DNA of 64,000 bases, taken from contig OU744724.1 of NCBI GenBank assembly GCA_916613615.1, forward strand, positions 46,168,662 to 46,232,661. Direction: 5' to 3'. Both the position numbers and the translations under genes were made by a program. Below the pieces are notes generated by a model that had not been told where the DNA came from, searched no databases, and saw nothing but the letters and a program-made list of their open reading frames with translations. This stretch comes from Steromphala cineraria. Taxonomy: Eukaryota; Mollusca; Gastropoda; Trochida; Trochidae. Positions 22,021-33,295 of the stretch are shown piece by piece; position 1 is the first letter of the stretch, and each line of letters opens with the position of its first letter.

Positions 22021-24075
22021 CTCTTGGAGGAACTATATGCTAGATTCTAATTCAGCAGTTCTATCTGTTTCCTTATCTAAGGTCTGGGCTGCTTTGAGTT
22101 TTTGTGCAGTTTCCATCCATACAGCTGCCATGCTTTTTCTAATGACTAACTTTTTTAGACAAGGTGACCCTCTATCTCCATATATATTTTTGATTGTGGG
22201 AGAAATTTTGGCCCATATGATAAGACAAAATAAAAAGATAAAAGGAATAAAAATGGCCGGGATCGAATATTTATTAACTCAATTTGCTGATGACACAACT
22301 ATTATTTTGGATGGTTCTGAAAACTCTTTTAGAGAAACTCTTAAAGTACTCGATTTATACGCGTCTTTTTCTGGATTAAAAATAAATATAGATAAAACTA
22401 AAGTTATCTGGATAGGCTCAAAGCAGTACTCATCTTCGCAATACTGCAGAGAGTACAATCTTGACTGGACACAGAAACCTTTTGTTCTTTTAGGTATTCT
22501 ATTTCAACACAATAAAGCATAAATGGTAGAGAGAAACTACAAAGATAAACTAAAGGCAATTGAAAAAGAAATGAGGCGTTGGTCTCTTAGAGACCTCACG
22601 CCTATGGGAAGAATAACTATTCTAAAAAGTCTTATACTTCCAAAATTGAATCATCTATTTACGGCGCTTGCAAACCCCAAACTAGATACAATAACAAATC
22701 TGCAACGAAAATGTTTTTCGTTTATTTGGAAAGGCAAACCTGATAAAATTAAACGATGTCTTTTGACAAAATCATACCAGGAAGGTGGTCTGAAAATGCC
22801 TTCTATACTTGAAACTATTAAGTCCCAAAAAATATCATGGATTAGACGATTATTTGTACATGATTCGAATTTAAAATGTATATTACATAACACAGATATA
22901 CCCAATAGTATCACCCCTGTTGAAATGGGACCAGCATACATCAGAACTAACTATATTCCAAAGTTGATTAGCCCATTCTGGAAAGATGTATTTGAGGCTT
23001 GGGCTGAGTTACAAACAAAACTTAAATACGACAATGACCAATTCAGTAGACAATATATTTGGGCAAATGATGAAATAACTATTGCAAATAAACCAATAAT
23101 ATATGATCACTACCTGCAATACAATATTAAATTCATTAATGACTTTATGAAAGACGATAATATATTTCTATCGTACAATGAATTTGTACAACTCTATGAT
23201 GTTAATACAAACTTTCTTGAATATTCAGGATTAATATCCTCAATGAGATCATACTCCAAACGTTATTTTAACACAATTAAAAAACAGAAACATCTACCCT
23301 TTATCCCTCCAAATTTGGAAATATTATACAAGGCTGGGAAAGGTTGTAGCATGTTTTATACTATACTTACTAATGATGAGGCAATCCAAAAACTTGTATA
23401 TCAGAACAAATGGGAAAAAGAATTAGGAATAAACAACACGCCAGCTATCTGGAAAATATACAACTCCATACCTTTCCAAGCCTTGTATAGCATCAAACAC
23501 AGATGGTTCCAATACCGTATTCTACATAGAATCCTTACGACAAATAAAGACTTGTATAGATATAAACTGATTGAATCTCCTTTATGTACATTCTGTAATG
23601 TTGAAATAGAATCACTTCTTCATTTACTATATGAATGTAAATATGTCAAAAGATTGTGGCAAGACTTACTTGAATGGATTGAAAACGAAACAGACACATG
23701 TCTCACCTTAACTGCAAAAACCATAATTCTTGGATTCAAAGAAAGAAGAAATTATGTTCTGAATTTTATAATTACATTAACTAAAGAGTACATATACTCT
23801 AGAAAATTGGCAAATACTTTACCTAACCTCCATGGACTCAAATTAAAATTGAAACATAACTACCATCTCCATAAAGCCAATGCCTACTCCCAGTGCAAAT
23901 ATGAATCATTTATCACATTTTGGTCAATTTGCCACAATCTATTTTTGTAAATTGAACAATGAAATACTGTCCCTATTGCATCTACTGTATCTAACATTGT
24001 GTTGTTCAATGATTTTATTAATGCTGTACCCACAGAAAAAGAAATAAAGTGATAAAAAAAAACAAAAAAAACTGT
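22020..24075 (+). mobile_element. Tx1/L1-like LINE, 5'-truncated copy
   Basis: Contains only the second half of the polymerase onward, followed by a short 3' region and an A-rich tail (AAAAAAAACAAAAAAAAC, about 24054-24070). Typical of a 5'-truncated target-primed insertion. Same family as the element at 45.6-49.7 kb but clearly divergent from it. Sits in the 22-kb myosin intron, same strand. Confidence 0.9.
22145..23950 (+). pseudogene. LINE ORF2 C-terminal half, one in-frame stop
   Basis: From about FRQGDPLSPYIF (RT block preceding the active site) through LTQFADDTTIILDGS (FADD active site) and FSGLKINIDKTKVIWIGSK, the frame is open to a single stop at 22520-22522 (HNKA*MVERNY). The same frame then continues for 475 codons to 23950. 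The C-terminal part has KCFSFIWKGKPDKIKR and CTFCNVEIESLLHLLYEC, a C-x2-C-x8-H-x4-C knuckle usual in this clade. Codons before about 22145 do not match the polymerase, marking the truncation point. Confidence 0.9.
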
Positions 24076-24157
24076 TTTTCCACTTAGCATTCCAGAAGCG
24101 TTCATTACTCACTACACATATCGATAAAAAACTGTATTGATATTTCATCAACTTCCA

Positions 24158-24445
24158 AGGTGACAGGGGGAGGGATAGCGCAGTGGTTAGCGCGTTCTGC
24201 TTTGGATCAGGAGGTCCGTGGTACAAATCCCGCCAGGGGCTCAGCAACTTTGTCTGCAGTAGAAAACTGTTCTACACGCAGTCAGGTTTGGGTGCAATGC
24301 TACACTGAATTTCAGTATGAGAACCATCCATGGTTTGCTAGTTCCAGCCGATGCTCGCAGTTAAACCCTTTATCACCTCTTCTCACCTCCAAGATGACCA
24401 TTCCTTATGCTCTTTGTTTCTTTTATGAAATTTTTTTTTTTTAAA
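24158..24445 (+). repeat. tRNA-derived SINE
   Basis: Starts GGGGGAGGGATAGCGCAGTG with an A box (TAGCGCAGTGGTTAGCGCG) and, about 35 bases on, a B box GGTACAAATCC (one change from GGTTCRANTCC). A 5' tRNA-like head is followed by an unrelated body to a T-rich stretch (TTTTTTTTTTTT, about 24430-24441). It would be transcribed by RNA polymerase III from the internal promoter. It is not taken as a tRNA gene because the acceptor stem does not close properly. Confidence 0.75.
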
Positions 24446-24625
24446 TATTCAAAAGTGTTTACTTCGTTTGCTTGTGTACATTTAGGATAATTAACATAAA
24501 TAAATTTGAACATTTTGGTAACATAAACAATTTCCAGTGTTGTTTTATTGCATATTAAAGTGCAGATTCAACATTGATGCATTTAATTGATTTTATAACC
24601 TAAAACCTCGGATGATTGAGAGTGT

Positions 24626-24870
24626 AACGAAAATTTCCCTTAGAAAATGTACTCACTTATACGGACTTCGTGCTTCCGGATCCGGATGCTAATTTTTCAA
24701 TCCATGTCAGTGTATTTGCACCCAAATCTGATTAAAAAATCCGGATGGTCTGAGGATATGTCTGTATATCGATACTGAAATTCCATTCAGATAACCGGAC
24801 GGTCTTATCGCTAATTGGCATACAAACTAAGTGATTATCAAAGCTGTTTTCTAAGGGACTCGTTACGTTA
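24626..24870. repeat. Possible miniature inverted-repeat element
   Basis: GTAACGA-AAATT-TCCCTTAGAAAA near 24626 and its inverse TTTTCTAAGGGA-CTCGTTAC near 24848, arms about 20 bp with a 3-base gap. CCGGATG words recur between them. No target duplication seen; low certainty. Confidence 0.4.
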
Positions 24871-25014
24871 ATTGTAATCCATTCAGCAATCGTATATCAC
24901 TTGATTGATCAATTAGCACAATCTACCCGTGTCACTTCCTTTGAAACTTGTTACTTGGGGACTAACACGGGAGCACATATCTTGTGAGTCTGTCAGTTGA
25001 GAAAACATCTCAAA

Positions 25015-25850
25015 CTAGATTAGCGTTTGCGGGACACCGCAAAAGCAAAGCAGTCCCGAAACTTTGGGTTTCGCCTTACCCTGTTCCGCCTTTTTCAGGC
25101 CTCACCAAATTGGGCATTTTGTGACCTTGACCTTCGACTGTTCGTACCCAAAACTTTTTTAAAATTTTGTACTTCTCAAGAGATAATATATACAAAATCT
25201 ATACTTCATAGCACAAAAACTTTTCTAGTTATCGTGTTTACAAGGAATTTGTAGTGATTTTATAACTCATGACCTAGACCTTTGACCTTGAAAGTGAACA
25301 TGTCATAATGATTCCCTGGAAGTATTAACATTTAGACATGTTCATGAGTTCTGAAAAGCTGAATGGGATAAATTATACCCAAATTAGGTGCATATTGCCA
25401 TAACTCGTATCTCATGACCTTGATCGTTGACCTTCAAGGTTACACAATCAATAAACACTTTTTAATGAGCATAGCAATCATGTATTGATTAAAAGTGTTC
25501 ATAGTTAGAATAAAACATTTTTGCTAAACCTTGCTAAAGTCATGACCTTTCTCTGACCTTGACCTTTGACGGATTGTAGTTGAAACCTTTTGAATTTTTT
25601 TTACTTTTCAAAGGATGATATATAGAGCTTCATAGCACAAACTTTTCTAAGGATTTCTTAGCGTGATTACATCGCTCGTGACCTTGACCTTTGACCTTGA
25701 AAGTGAACATGTCAAAATCGTTCACCTGAGGTATGAGTAGTAAGTTATGAAAATGAGTTCTGGAAAGCTTAGTGGAAAAAAGTTATAGCTAGTAATACGA
25801 GTGCTGGTAGCGGCGGTGGAAACTTCACAAAAACTGATAGCAGCCCCGTC
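25015..25850 (-). repeat. Repeat family with tandem AGGTCA half-sites, copy 2 (reverse)
   Basis: Reverse-strand copy of the element at 3985-5268: begins CTAGATTAGCGTTTGCGGGA and ends with ..GGTGGAAACTTCACAAAAACTG at about 25815-25840. Shorter than copy 1 (fewer internal units). TGACCTTGACCTTTGACC-type blocks at about 25265-25290, 25405-25440, 25555-25570 and 25678-25700. Confidence 0.85.
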
Positions 25851-26702
25851 CTTAGATGAATCTCGATCTGTATGATTTTCACGTTTAACAAAAACGTCCG
25901 GATGAACGAGTTTTGACTGTATTCTTTTTTAAGCTTGTCATCTTGAAATAGGATGAATCATTTCATTATACAAAACATGGTTGAACTTAACCTAGGCTAG
26001 GTTTCAACAGCTTCTTATTCAATACAAAGAAAAAACTGTCAGCAGTCAATTTATATAGTAAACAAATATGAGAGTGTAATTTGTTTTGATGCAATAGACT
26101 TTGAATGAATATAAAGTTTTTCTAAACATTATTTTAATGTAAAATTCAGTCACTTTTTATCGATCCAATAACTATCAACCAGCTCAGAGTTTCAATTGAA
26201 GTACATGTATGAATAAAATGCGTGATATGAAAAAGGTTATCATTGAATATTTAGGTTAAAAAAAGGATGAATTTTTTTCATTAAATTAAAAATCAAGGAT
26301 GAAAATTGCGGATGGGTTTTTTGACAACAAATCTAGAGATGTTTGCATCGCTCTTTGCATGCTCAGACAATACTTCACTCGTTCACTGTATGTATCAGTT
26401 TGTGAGAAGAAGCTTTTTTAACAATGTTTGCCGTTAATTTTTCAAAAATAGCAAAACATCTATCATGAAGGCTTAAAACCACTATAGGCCTAATTGATGG
26501 GGAATATTGTTGCACACATTTTGGTGAAAGTTTTATTTATGTAAATATAGTGGCAAGCATCAATAAACTATTTGAGCTCTGTGTGGTGAAGACATTCACA
26601 GTGTATGTCAAGTATACAGTCAGACCTTGATAATCTGTAGACAGATCTCGCAATGTCCTATTGGTAGCAAGCTGTAACCAAACTTATCTCTATATAAACT
26701 CA
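25851..26702. other. Myosin intron, no feature recognised
   Basis: AT-rich with no long repeat match noticed in the window and no coding signal. Confidence 0.5.
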
Positions 26703-26710
26703 TTAAATGT

Positions 26711-26952
26711 TAGAGGTGTGACGATTTATTGTGGCATTCGTGAATCGCGATACTAAATCTGACGATACACGTATCGTGATACATTCTCTGTATTGTGATA
26801 TGTATTGTTGACAATCAAATAGCTTATTTCATAAAAAATTAAAAGGTCTATTTTGTAAAAAACCTTGAAAGAGCGTATCGTATCGAAATGTATTGCCATG
26901 AGATATCGTGATACGTATCGTATCGTGAAAAATCTGTATTGTCACACCTCTA
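26711..26952. mobile_element. hAT-like MITE, 242 bp
   Basis: TAGAGGTGTGAC at the left and its inverse GTCACACCTCTA at the right. Flanking 8-mers TTAAATGT (26703-26710) and TTATATGT (26953-26960) differ at one base, as an old 8-bp hAT target duplication would. The interior is rich in ATCGTGATACG / CGTATCG words that pair with each other. No coding capacity. Confidence 0.85.
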
Positions 26953-26960
26953 TTATATGT

Positions 26961-27773
26961 TGATTGATTATCTGTTGATTCAGTCACCGACTCTGAACAG
27001 CAATTAGCTGTAACGGATTAGTTAATTACGACTATTTCTGCTTCATTAATACGGCGGTTCATCAATAGCGTTCAGGTGTGATCAACACACTGATTGGATG
27101 GGTGAACTACAATGACAGTGGATTGACACTTGAGTTGAGCGTGTCGGTAGTTTTTTAATGTAATAAATTGTGTGATGGTTATATATACCCAGCATGTGAA
27201 TATGACGTCAGCTCCATGATCACATACTTTGAGTGTGTTGGTGACGAAAAGAACACTAAGGTCAATTCTTATGGATGAACAACTTTATTCTGTGTAAGTG
27301 ATGTTTCGACATAGATTCTAATGTTGTTGTCAAGCAAGTGATACATGTTCTCTATTCATCCACCACAAACCAGATAAAACAACATACACAAAACAGTAAG
27401 TCCCCTGCGACACTGCGACTAGGCGTTTATTACAATCTCTTGGCACATTGCAAATCATATCAAGGATACCGCGCCTCATCCCCGTTTCCATTACCCACAC
27501 CGTCAGTCGGGAACATGTTGCGGGAAGCTCAGTTTGGCAGGACTCAGATTTTAAGCCAGTCACATCTGTCATCCCTCAGGTTAGCATTATCTTGGTCACG
27601 GTAATATGTACTTCCCCTACAAGGTAGGGATTGAACACTGCAGCAGTGTCGAACATGACTCCTTATATGTCAACATTTTTGCATTACCAGATGTTACAGA
27701 AACATCTATTCCTCCTATAACTTCACTGAAATCACAAACAGTTACGTCATAAACAAAAACTGTCACTTAATTA
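26961..27773. other. No gene recognised
   Basis: About 27200-27560 contains frames of 80-88 codons on both strands with no recognisable motif. Confidence 0.4.
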
Positions 27774-27931
27774 GGAGATAAACATAAAGTGTTTGGAAAT
27801 CAGCAGCATATTACAGAATTATTATAGCTCTAAATTCGATTTAAAGTAGCATGAGGCTTGAAATGGATAATTTAGAGCTATAATAATTCTGTTATTTGCC
27901 GCTGATTTCCAAACACAGTATGTTTATCTCC
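27774..27931. repeat. 158-bp foldback element
   Basis: Arms 27774-27836 and 27869-27931 are complementary at 58 of 63 positions, with a 32-base loop. Key words: GGAGATAAACATA / TATGTTTATCTCC and AGAATTATTATAGCTCTAAA / TTTAGAGCTATAATAATTCT. An RNA copy would be a long hairpin of the miRNA-precursor type; equally a MITE. Confidence 0.85.
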
Positions 27932-28675
27932 ATTCTACCATAAGAACGATTAAAATTGAACTATATTCTTTCGCATTGACTCAGGTGTGCTGTGTCATGA
28001 TGCCCATGCACGATTTCCACGGAGTGACATTCACACAGTGTTGACAGATTTAGTTATCTCGAATGACGTTACATATAGAATGCCTCAGAGATTACCGAGA
28101 AATATCTGAATGCTGCAAAGGGAACTCACATTATTCAGTAGACGTTTTATTATTTCGTGACGGTTGTAAGCGATTTGTTAAGTTCTGCATGCCATAGATC
28201 TATGTTCACAAACATGACTTCAGTATAATTCCATTGGTGTTGTAAATAAACTTAAGGTAAGTGTGTGCCGCATTTCGATTCATATTCGTATCATATCCTA
28301 GCCGGCTCAACTTTGTTGGGCCCGTTTTGGTCTAATACTACAGAATGACGGACCATATGCCAACAGGAAATCTGAACTGTTGTCAGTATCGTGTATTTTA
28401 CCGGTTTTGACAGACTGCAAGCATTAAGCTTGTGGAAAGTTTGAATAAATTTTGGTCTAAATTTTATGAATAATGTGTATACAACCCAATTATTGCATAT
28501 TTTGGGAAAAATTCCGACACAACAGCAATATTTGAGAACTACTTGTTGCTAGGCAACAAATGAATATATATGAATATATGGTATATTCCAATTACTGCAC
28601 CTTGATATGTAATGAAAATACATCACCACTGTAACCAACAACCCAAAGTCAACAACCACAAATCTATACACCATG

Positions 28676-28815
28676 GCCCGTAAGTTCAAAGCTAGTTTTT
28701 CCTAGACAAGGTTTAGTGCTAGTCCTGGTTTAGTTAAACCAAGACCATTGGTCTAACTTAAACCGTAATTCTGAAAGGTAGTTTAGTTAAACTAGCATTC
28801 AGACCAGGTTTAAGT
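28676..28815. repeat. Foldback-like repeat, related to 32280-32445
   Basis: GTAAGTTCAAAGCTAGTTTT followed by alternating GGTTTAGTTAAACC and complementary words. The inverse GCTTCGAACTTAAGGGCC occurs at about 32427-32445. Both stretches are internally self-complementary; whether they form one element or two is unclear. Confidence 0.45.
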
Positions 28816-28914
28816 GTATCACATTATGACAATGGGAATGACAATGACTGTGACAATGAGAGGCATGCAAGGTGAGTTGACTATGAGGAGAGGGTTTAAG
28901 AGACAAGACATTTT

Positions 28915-29430
28915 TTGTCTGACATATTACAGAAAAACTATTCATCGGATTGTTTTCAAATTTTGCACGTTTTCTATTCTACTTGGAGGGGTGCAGTGCC
29001 AACTTACAAACAAATTCGTTCAATTTTGATTTTTTTTTTACAAATTTCTGTGTTTTGTACTTATACTTTTACCAATATCAGAACTTGTCCGACCAATTGC
29101 AGAAAAACTATAGATCTGATTCATTTCAAATTTTGCACACTACTACTAGGAGGGTTACAGTGCCAATTAACAAGTGATTTTGTCTATTTTTTAATTTTTT
29201 TTTTTAATTTTAATTTTTATGTACTTTTTTCATTTTCAATCAGAATTTGTCTGACCATTTGCGGAAAAACTATTTATCTGATTGTTTTCAAAATTAGCAC
29301 ATGTCTTCTTCCAAAATATGTTGGGTGCAGTGCCATACAAGAAGCGATTTTATGACTTTTTAATTTTTTTTTTGTACTTAGTCATTTCCCAAATTCAGAA
29401 TTTGTCTAACTGATTGCAGAATTCATAAAT
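28915..29430 (+). repeat. Tandem degenerate repeat, about four units
   Basis: Units of roughly 120-180 bp sharing TTGTCTGACxxATTxCAGAAAA, ACTATTxATCxGATTxTTTTC and AAATTTTGCAC, separated by T-rich runs. The same words recur at 52550-52660 and 55380-55490, and in 14210-14440. Open frames here arise from the repetition and are not conserved between units. Confidence 0.7.
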
Positions 29431-29586
29431 AGTTTTCAATTCTTTTGAAAGTTGGTGTCAAATTCTGTGTAATAGACGTCTATTAATGGTCTGGATAATG
29501 GGATGTCTAAGTTTTGAGAGGTAAGCAGTAATTTAGTTGGTCAGGGATGCACGGTCGGGGGTATTGGTGAGCCACGCTCACCTTTT

Positions 29587-31457
29587 TAGCTCATCTGGCC
29601 TGTAAGGCCCGATGGGCTTATGGCATGGCATGGTGTCCGGCGTCCGTCCGTCCGTCCATCCGTCCGTCCGTAAACTTTGTGGAATTTCGACTTCTTCTCC
29701 AGAACCATAAGGCCTAGAAAGCTGAAACTTTGTGTACAGACTCCTTGGCTAGTGGGGATTATAAATTGTAGCTTGGGTATCCCTGTGACCCCTAATAAGG
29801 GCCACAGGGGCCACGTCCTAAAAACCTATTTTCATCTTCTTCTCCAGAACCATAAGACCTAGAAAGCTGAAACTGTGTGTACAGACTCCTTGGCTAGTGA
29901 GGATTATAAATTGTAGCTTTGGTAGCCCTGTGACCCCTAATAAGGGCCACAGGGGCCATGCCCTAAAAGCCTATTTTCATCTTCTTCTCCAGAACCATGA
30001 GGCCTAATAAGCTGAAACTTTGTGTATAGCCTCTTTGAAGAGTGAGGATTATAAATTGTAGCTTTGGTTGCCCTGTGACCCCTGATAAGGGCCACAGGGG
30101 CTACGCCCTAAAAACCTATTTTCATCTTCTTCTCAAGAACCATAAGGCCTAGAAAGCTGAAACTTTGTGTACAGACATCCTTGGCTAGTGAGGATTATAA
30201 ATTGTAGCTTTGGTGGCCCTGTGACCCCTAATAAGGGCCACAGATGCCACGCCCTAAAAGCCTATTTTCATCTTCTTCTCCAGAACCATGAGGCCTAGAA
30301 AGCTGAAACTTTGTGTATATAGTCTCTTTGAAGGGTGAGGATTATAAACTGTAGCTTTGGTGGCCCTGTGACCCCTAATAAGGGCCACAGGGTCCACGCC
30401 CTAAAAACCTATTTTCATCTTCTTCTCCAGAAGCATTAGGCCTAGAAAGCTGAAACTTTGTGTACAGACATTCTTGGCTAGTGAGGATTATAAATTGTAT
30501 CTTTGGTGGCCCTGTGACCCCTAATAAGGGCCACAGATGCCATGCCCTTAAAACCTATTTTCATCTTCTTCTCCAGAACAATGAGGCCTAGAAAGCTGAA
30601 ACTTTGTGTATAGCCTCTTTGAAGAGTGAGGATTATAAATTGTAGCTTAGGTTGCCCTGTGACCCCTGATAAGGGCCACAGGGGCCACGCCCTAAAAACC
30701 TATTTTCATTTTCTTCTCCAGAACCATGAGGCCTAGAAAGCTGAAACTTTGTGTATAGCCTCTTTGAAGAGTGAGGATTATAAATTGTAGCTTTGGTTAC
30801 CCTGTGACCCCTAATAAGGGCCACAGGGGCCACGCCCTAAAAACCTATTTTCATCTTCTTCTCAAGAACCATAAGGCCTAGAAAGCTGAAACTTTGTGTA
30901 CAGACATCCTTGGCTAGTGAGGATTATAAATTGTAGCTTTGGTGGCCCTGTGACCCCTAATAAGGGCCACAGATGCCATGCCCTTAAAACCTATTTTCAT
31001 CTTCTTCTCCAGAACAATGAGGCCTAGAAAGCTGAAACTTTGTTTGCAGACTCCTTGACTGGTGAAGGTTATAAATTGTAGCTTTGGTGGCCCTGTGACC
31101 CCTAATAAGGGCCACAGGGGCCACGCCCTAAAAACCTATTTTCATCTTCTTCTCCAGAACCATATGGCCTAGAAAGCTGAAACTTTGTGTACAGACTCCT
31201 TGACTAGTGAGGATTATAAATTGTAGCTTTGGTGGCCCTGTTGCCCCTAATAAAGGTAACAGGAACGTCCTGCAAATCTATTTTCATCTTCTTCTCCTGA
31301 AGTATAAGGCCTAGAAAACTGAAACTTGTCGCCTATATACTTAATTTTATGATTGGTGCCCTTGTGGCCTCTACAAAGGGGGAATCACATTGGCCACACT
31401 CTACAGCATAATTGATGATGAAGCCTGATGGGCTACAGAGCCAATGGCTCTATTTTT
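29587..31457 (+). repeat. Repeat family 1, largest complete copy (about 12 units)
   Basis: 5' hairpin TAGCTCATC-T-GGCCTGTAAGGCC-C-GATGGGC (29587-29617), TATGGCATGGCATGG, a CCGTCCGTCCGTCC run, then about twelve tandem units of about 145 bp (CTAGAAAGCTGAAAC at about 29715, 29859, 30149, 30294 and so on to 31310). Each unit has CCCTAATAAGGG and GGCCACAGGGGCCAC. It ends with GATGGGCTACAGAGCCAATG and GCTCTATTTTT. Each unit carries a CTTCTTCTCCAGAA pyrimidine stretch resembling a splice acceptor. Confidence 0.9.
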
Positions 31458-31562
31458 GCTGTTTTTTTGTCAGTCTGTTCATGGGTGATATAAAGATAAA
31501 TATTCTGATCTTTTGATTGCTACAGATAGAATTCCAAAATATTGTGGATTTAAGGGGAAGAG

Positions 31563-32162
31563 CAATCTAAATAAATTTAGATCAACAGGTTTTATATTTG
31601 GTCATACTGTTGATCTAAGATTGGCCCGTAAGGCAGGTCGTCCCGGTGACCTCTGACATCAGCCTCTCGGCCAATCAGAAAACTTGCCCTAGCTCGCTGG
31701 AAGTTAAAAAACTAAGCAGCGCATCTTTTGAAATGGATGATGTTCGGAGCTTTGTCATTCGTAGCGGATTGCTTGGATGTATTAATCAATTAGATTTTTT
31801 CATTTTGAAATGATTTAGCGTATTTGCTAGTTGTCAATGACAAATGATAATTGCACGTGGCACAGATACTAACGTGGCGAATAATAATCACAAAGTTAGA
31901 GCTTGATAAATGCCAATATCTGCGAAAATCCATATGCAAGGGGAGGTAACTCCTTTTTTATCAAACTCGTTTATACTAATTTATTTCAAAATATATTTGA
32001 ACTAGCGACTATGAACTGTTTGTAACGTCGAATTTGATTGATCAAATCGCGAATTCCTTATTTGCATACGAAAGGTCACCGGGACGACCTCTCACACTGG
32101 TCAATGTTAGATCAACAGTATGACAAAATAAAAAATCTGTTGGTCTAAATTTATTTAGATTG
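31563..32162. mobile_element. 600-bp MULE-like MITE with 9-bp target duplication
   Basis: Begins CAATCTAAATAAATTTAGA and ends with the exact inverse. The arms extend for about 94 bp with roughly a dozen mismatches, to GTCGTCCCGGTGACCT / AGGTCACCGGGACGAC. The flanks GGGGAAGAG (31554-31562) and GGGGAAGAG (32163-32171) are identical 9-mers. Long arms plus a 9-bp duplication are the Mutator (MULE) pattern. No transposase inside. It inserted shortly after the family 1 array. Confidence 0.9.
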
Positions 32163-32279
32163 GGGGAAGAGGTAGTGGAATGTCACAGAAGGTAAAACAT
32201 ATTTTAATATATACATAAATTTGCATAATCCGTATTCTATTCACAATAGTAGTTGGTAAAAAATCATCAACAAGGGGGA

Positions 32280-32450
32280 AAAGTCTAGCTGGTTTAAATT
32301 TTGCTCTAAAATCAAGGTGGTTTAGGCTATTTTAGACCAGGTTTAGGGCAAACCAGCTTTGAACTTACCAATCATGGTTTAACTTTAAAATTAAACCCGG
32401 CCTAGCTTAAACCACCTTAAAACTAGCTTCGAACTTAAGGGCCAGTTTAC
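32280..32450. repeat. Foldback-like repeat, partner of 28676-28815
   Basis: Contains GGTTTAGGCTATTTTAGACC, AAACCAGCTTTGAACTTACC and CTAGCTTCGAACTTAAGGGC, which pair with each other and with the 28676 block in inverse orientation. Confidence 0.45.
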
Positions 32451-33151
32451 AACAAACCACCGTTTCCGCATGAACTTTGAACTTCACCATACATTGCCAC
32501 CTTACCATATGTCCCCTATTTTGATTAATTCAAATAAAAAACATGCCAATAACAATAAGGATTCAGACAATTAAAGTCAGGCTAGTTATGATCTAAGTTG
32601 GGACACAGGCTATTAACGCTGAAAATGTTAGAAATTTTGTTGAGCAGTTACTTCAGAACTCGTGTCACAAAATCGGTACAAATGATAATAAGAATTGTGA
32701 TAAGAACAATAGGTCTTCAGATATGATAATTCGCTGTAATTTACTTCCGATGTAATTATCTAATTTAAAAACCCATCTGAATAGCAGAATTTTTTTCTGT
32801 TACCCTCATGTATAATTTAGCAGACATTAATGATAGCAATAATTTGATGACACAGAAAATATCTCTGAAACTGTATGCTTCTACTGTCTAAACACGTAAT
32901 TTTTAGTAGATGTGTCTTGGCTATCTTGGTAGTGAGGTATGAAGCTGGGGTAGTTGAGCTCTGCTCCGCTCCGCTCCTTCTTCACTTGTATAGTTTCTTC
33001 ATTATGCTATCTGTTATCATTGACAAGATGAGTTTTCACTTTTATCTATGCTAAGGCTGTGAAACATCAAGCAGGGGTATGCGAGTTTTGCATTCTTTTG
33101 CCTTATTAGTTTTTATTTTATGTCAAGCCATATAATTTTTCTCTGTGACAG
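32451..33151. other. 3' end of the 22-kb myosin intron, no feature recognised
   Basis: Includes CTCTGCTCCGCTCCGCTCC, a short simple repeat, and the acceptor CTCTGTGACAG of the P-loop exon. Confidence 0.5.
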
Positions 33152-33295
33152 GAAAATGTTGTTGAAAGCCAAGGGAAGAAGCTGCACCAGCTGGACCCCC
33201 ACATCTTCGCCATATCAGAGGCAGCAATCCAGAGTCTGTGTGACTCTCGCGACAATCAGTCATGCATCATCAGTGGTGAAAGTGGATCTGGAAAG
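33152..33295 (+). CDS. Unconventional myosin, motor-domain exon c (P-loop)
   Basis: A 144-bp phase-0 exon between CTCTGTGACAG and AAG|GTATTT. It reads ENVVESQGKKLHQLDPHIF, then AISEAAIQSL, and ends in CIISGESGSGK. The last residues are the nucleotide-binding P-loop GESGSGK(T); the threonine is the first codon of the next exon, 18 kb away. DPHIFAI and the P-loop are unmistakable for myosin. ISEAAIQSLCDSRDNQS is less like the helix of classes II or V that I remember, so the class is left open. Confidence 0.93.

Noticed and set aside
24167..24240. Functional tRNA gene
   Set aside because: A and B boxes are present, but the acceptor stem ends do not pair properly and a non-tRNA body follows, so a SINE is the better reading.
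29587..31457. CRISPR-like array
   Set aside because: Units are contiguous tandem repeats without unique spacers, in an animal genome, and the family is dispersed with defined ends.
28676..32450. Single 3.8-kb element bounded by the GTAAGTTC.AAGCTAG blocks
   Set aside because: The two blocks are inverted relatives but each is self-complementary, they align poorly beyond about 25 bases, and no flanking duplication was found.
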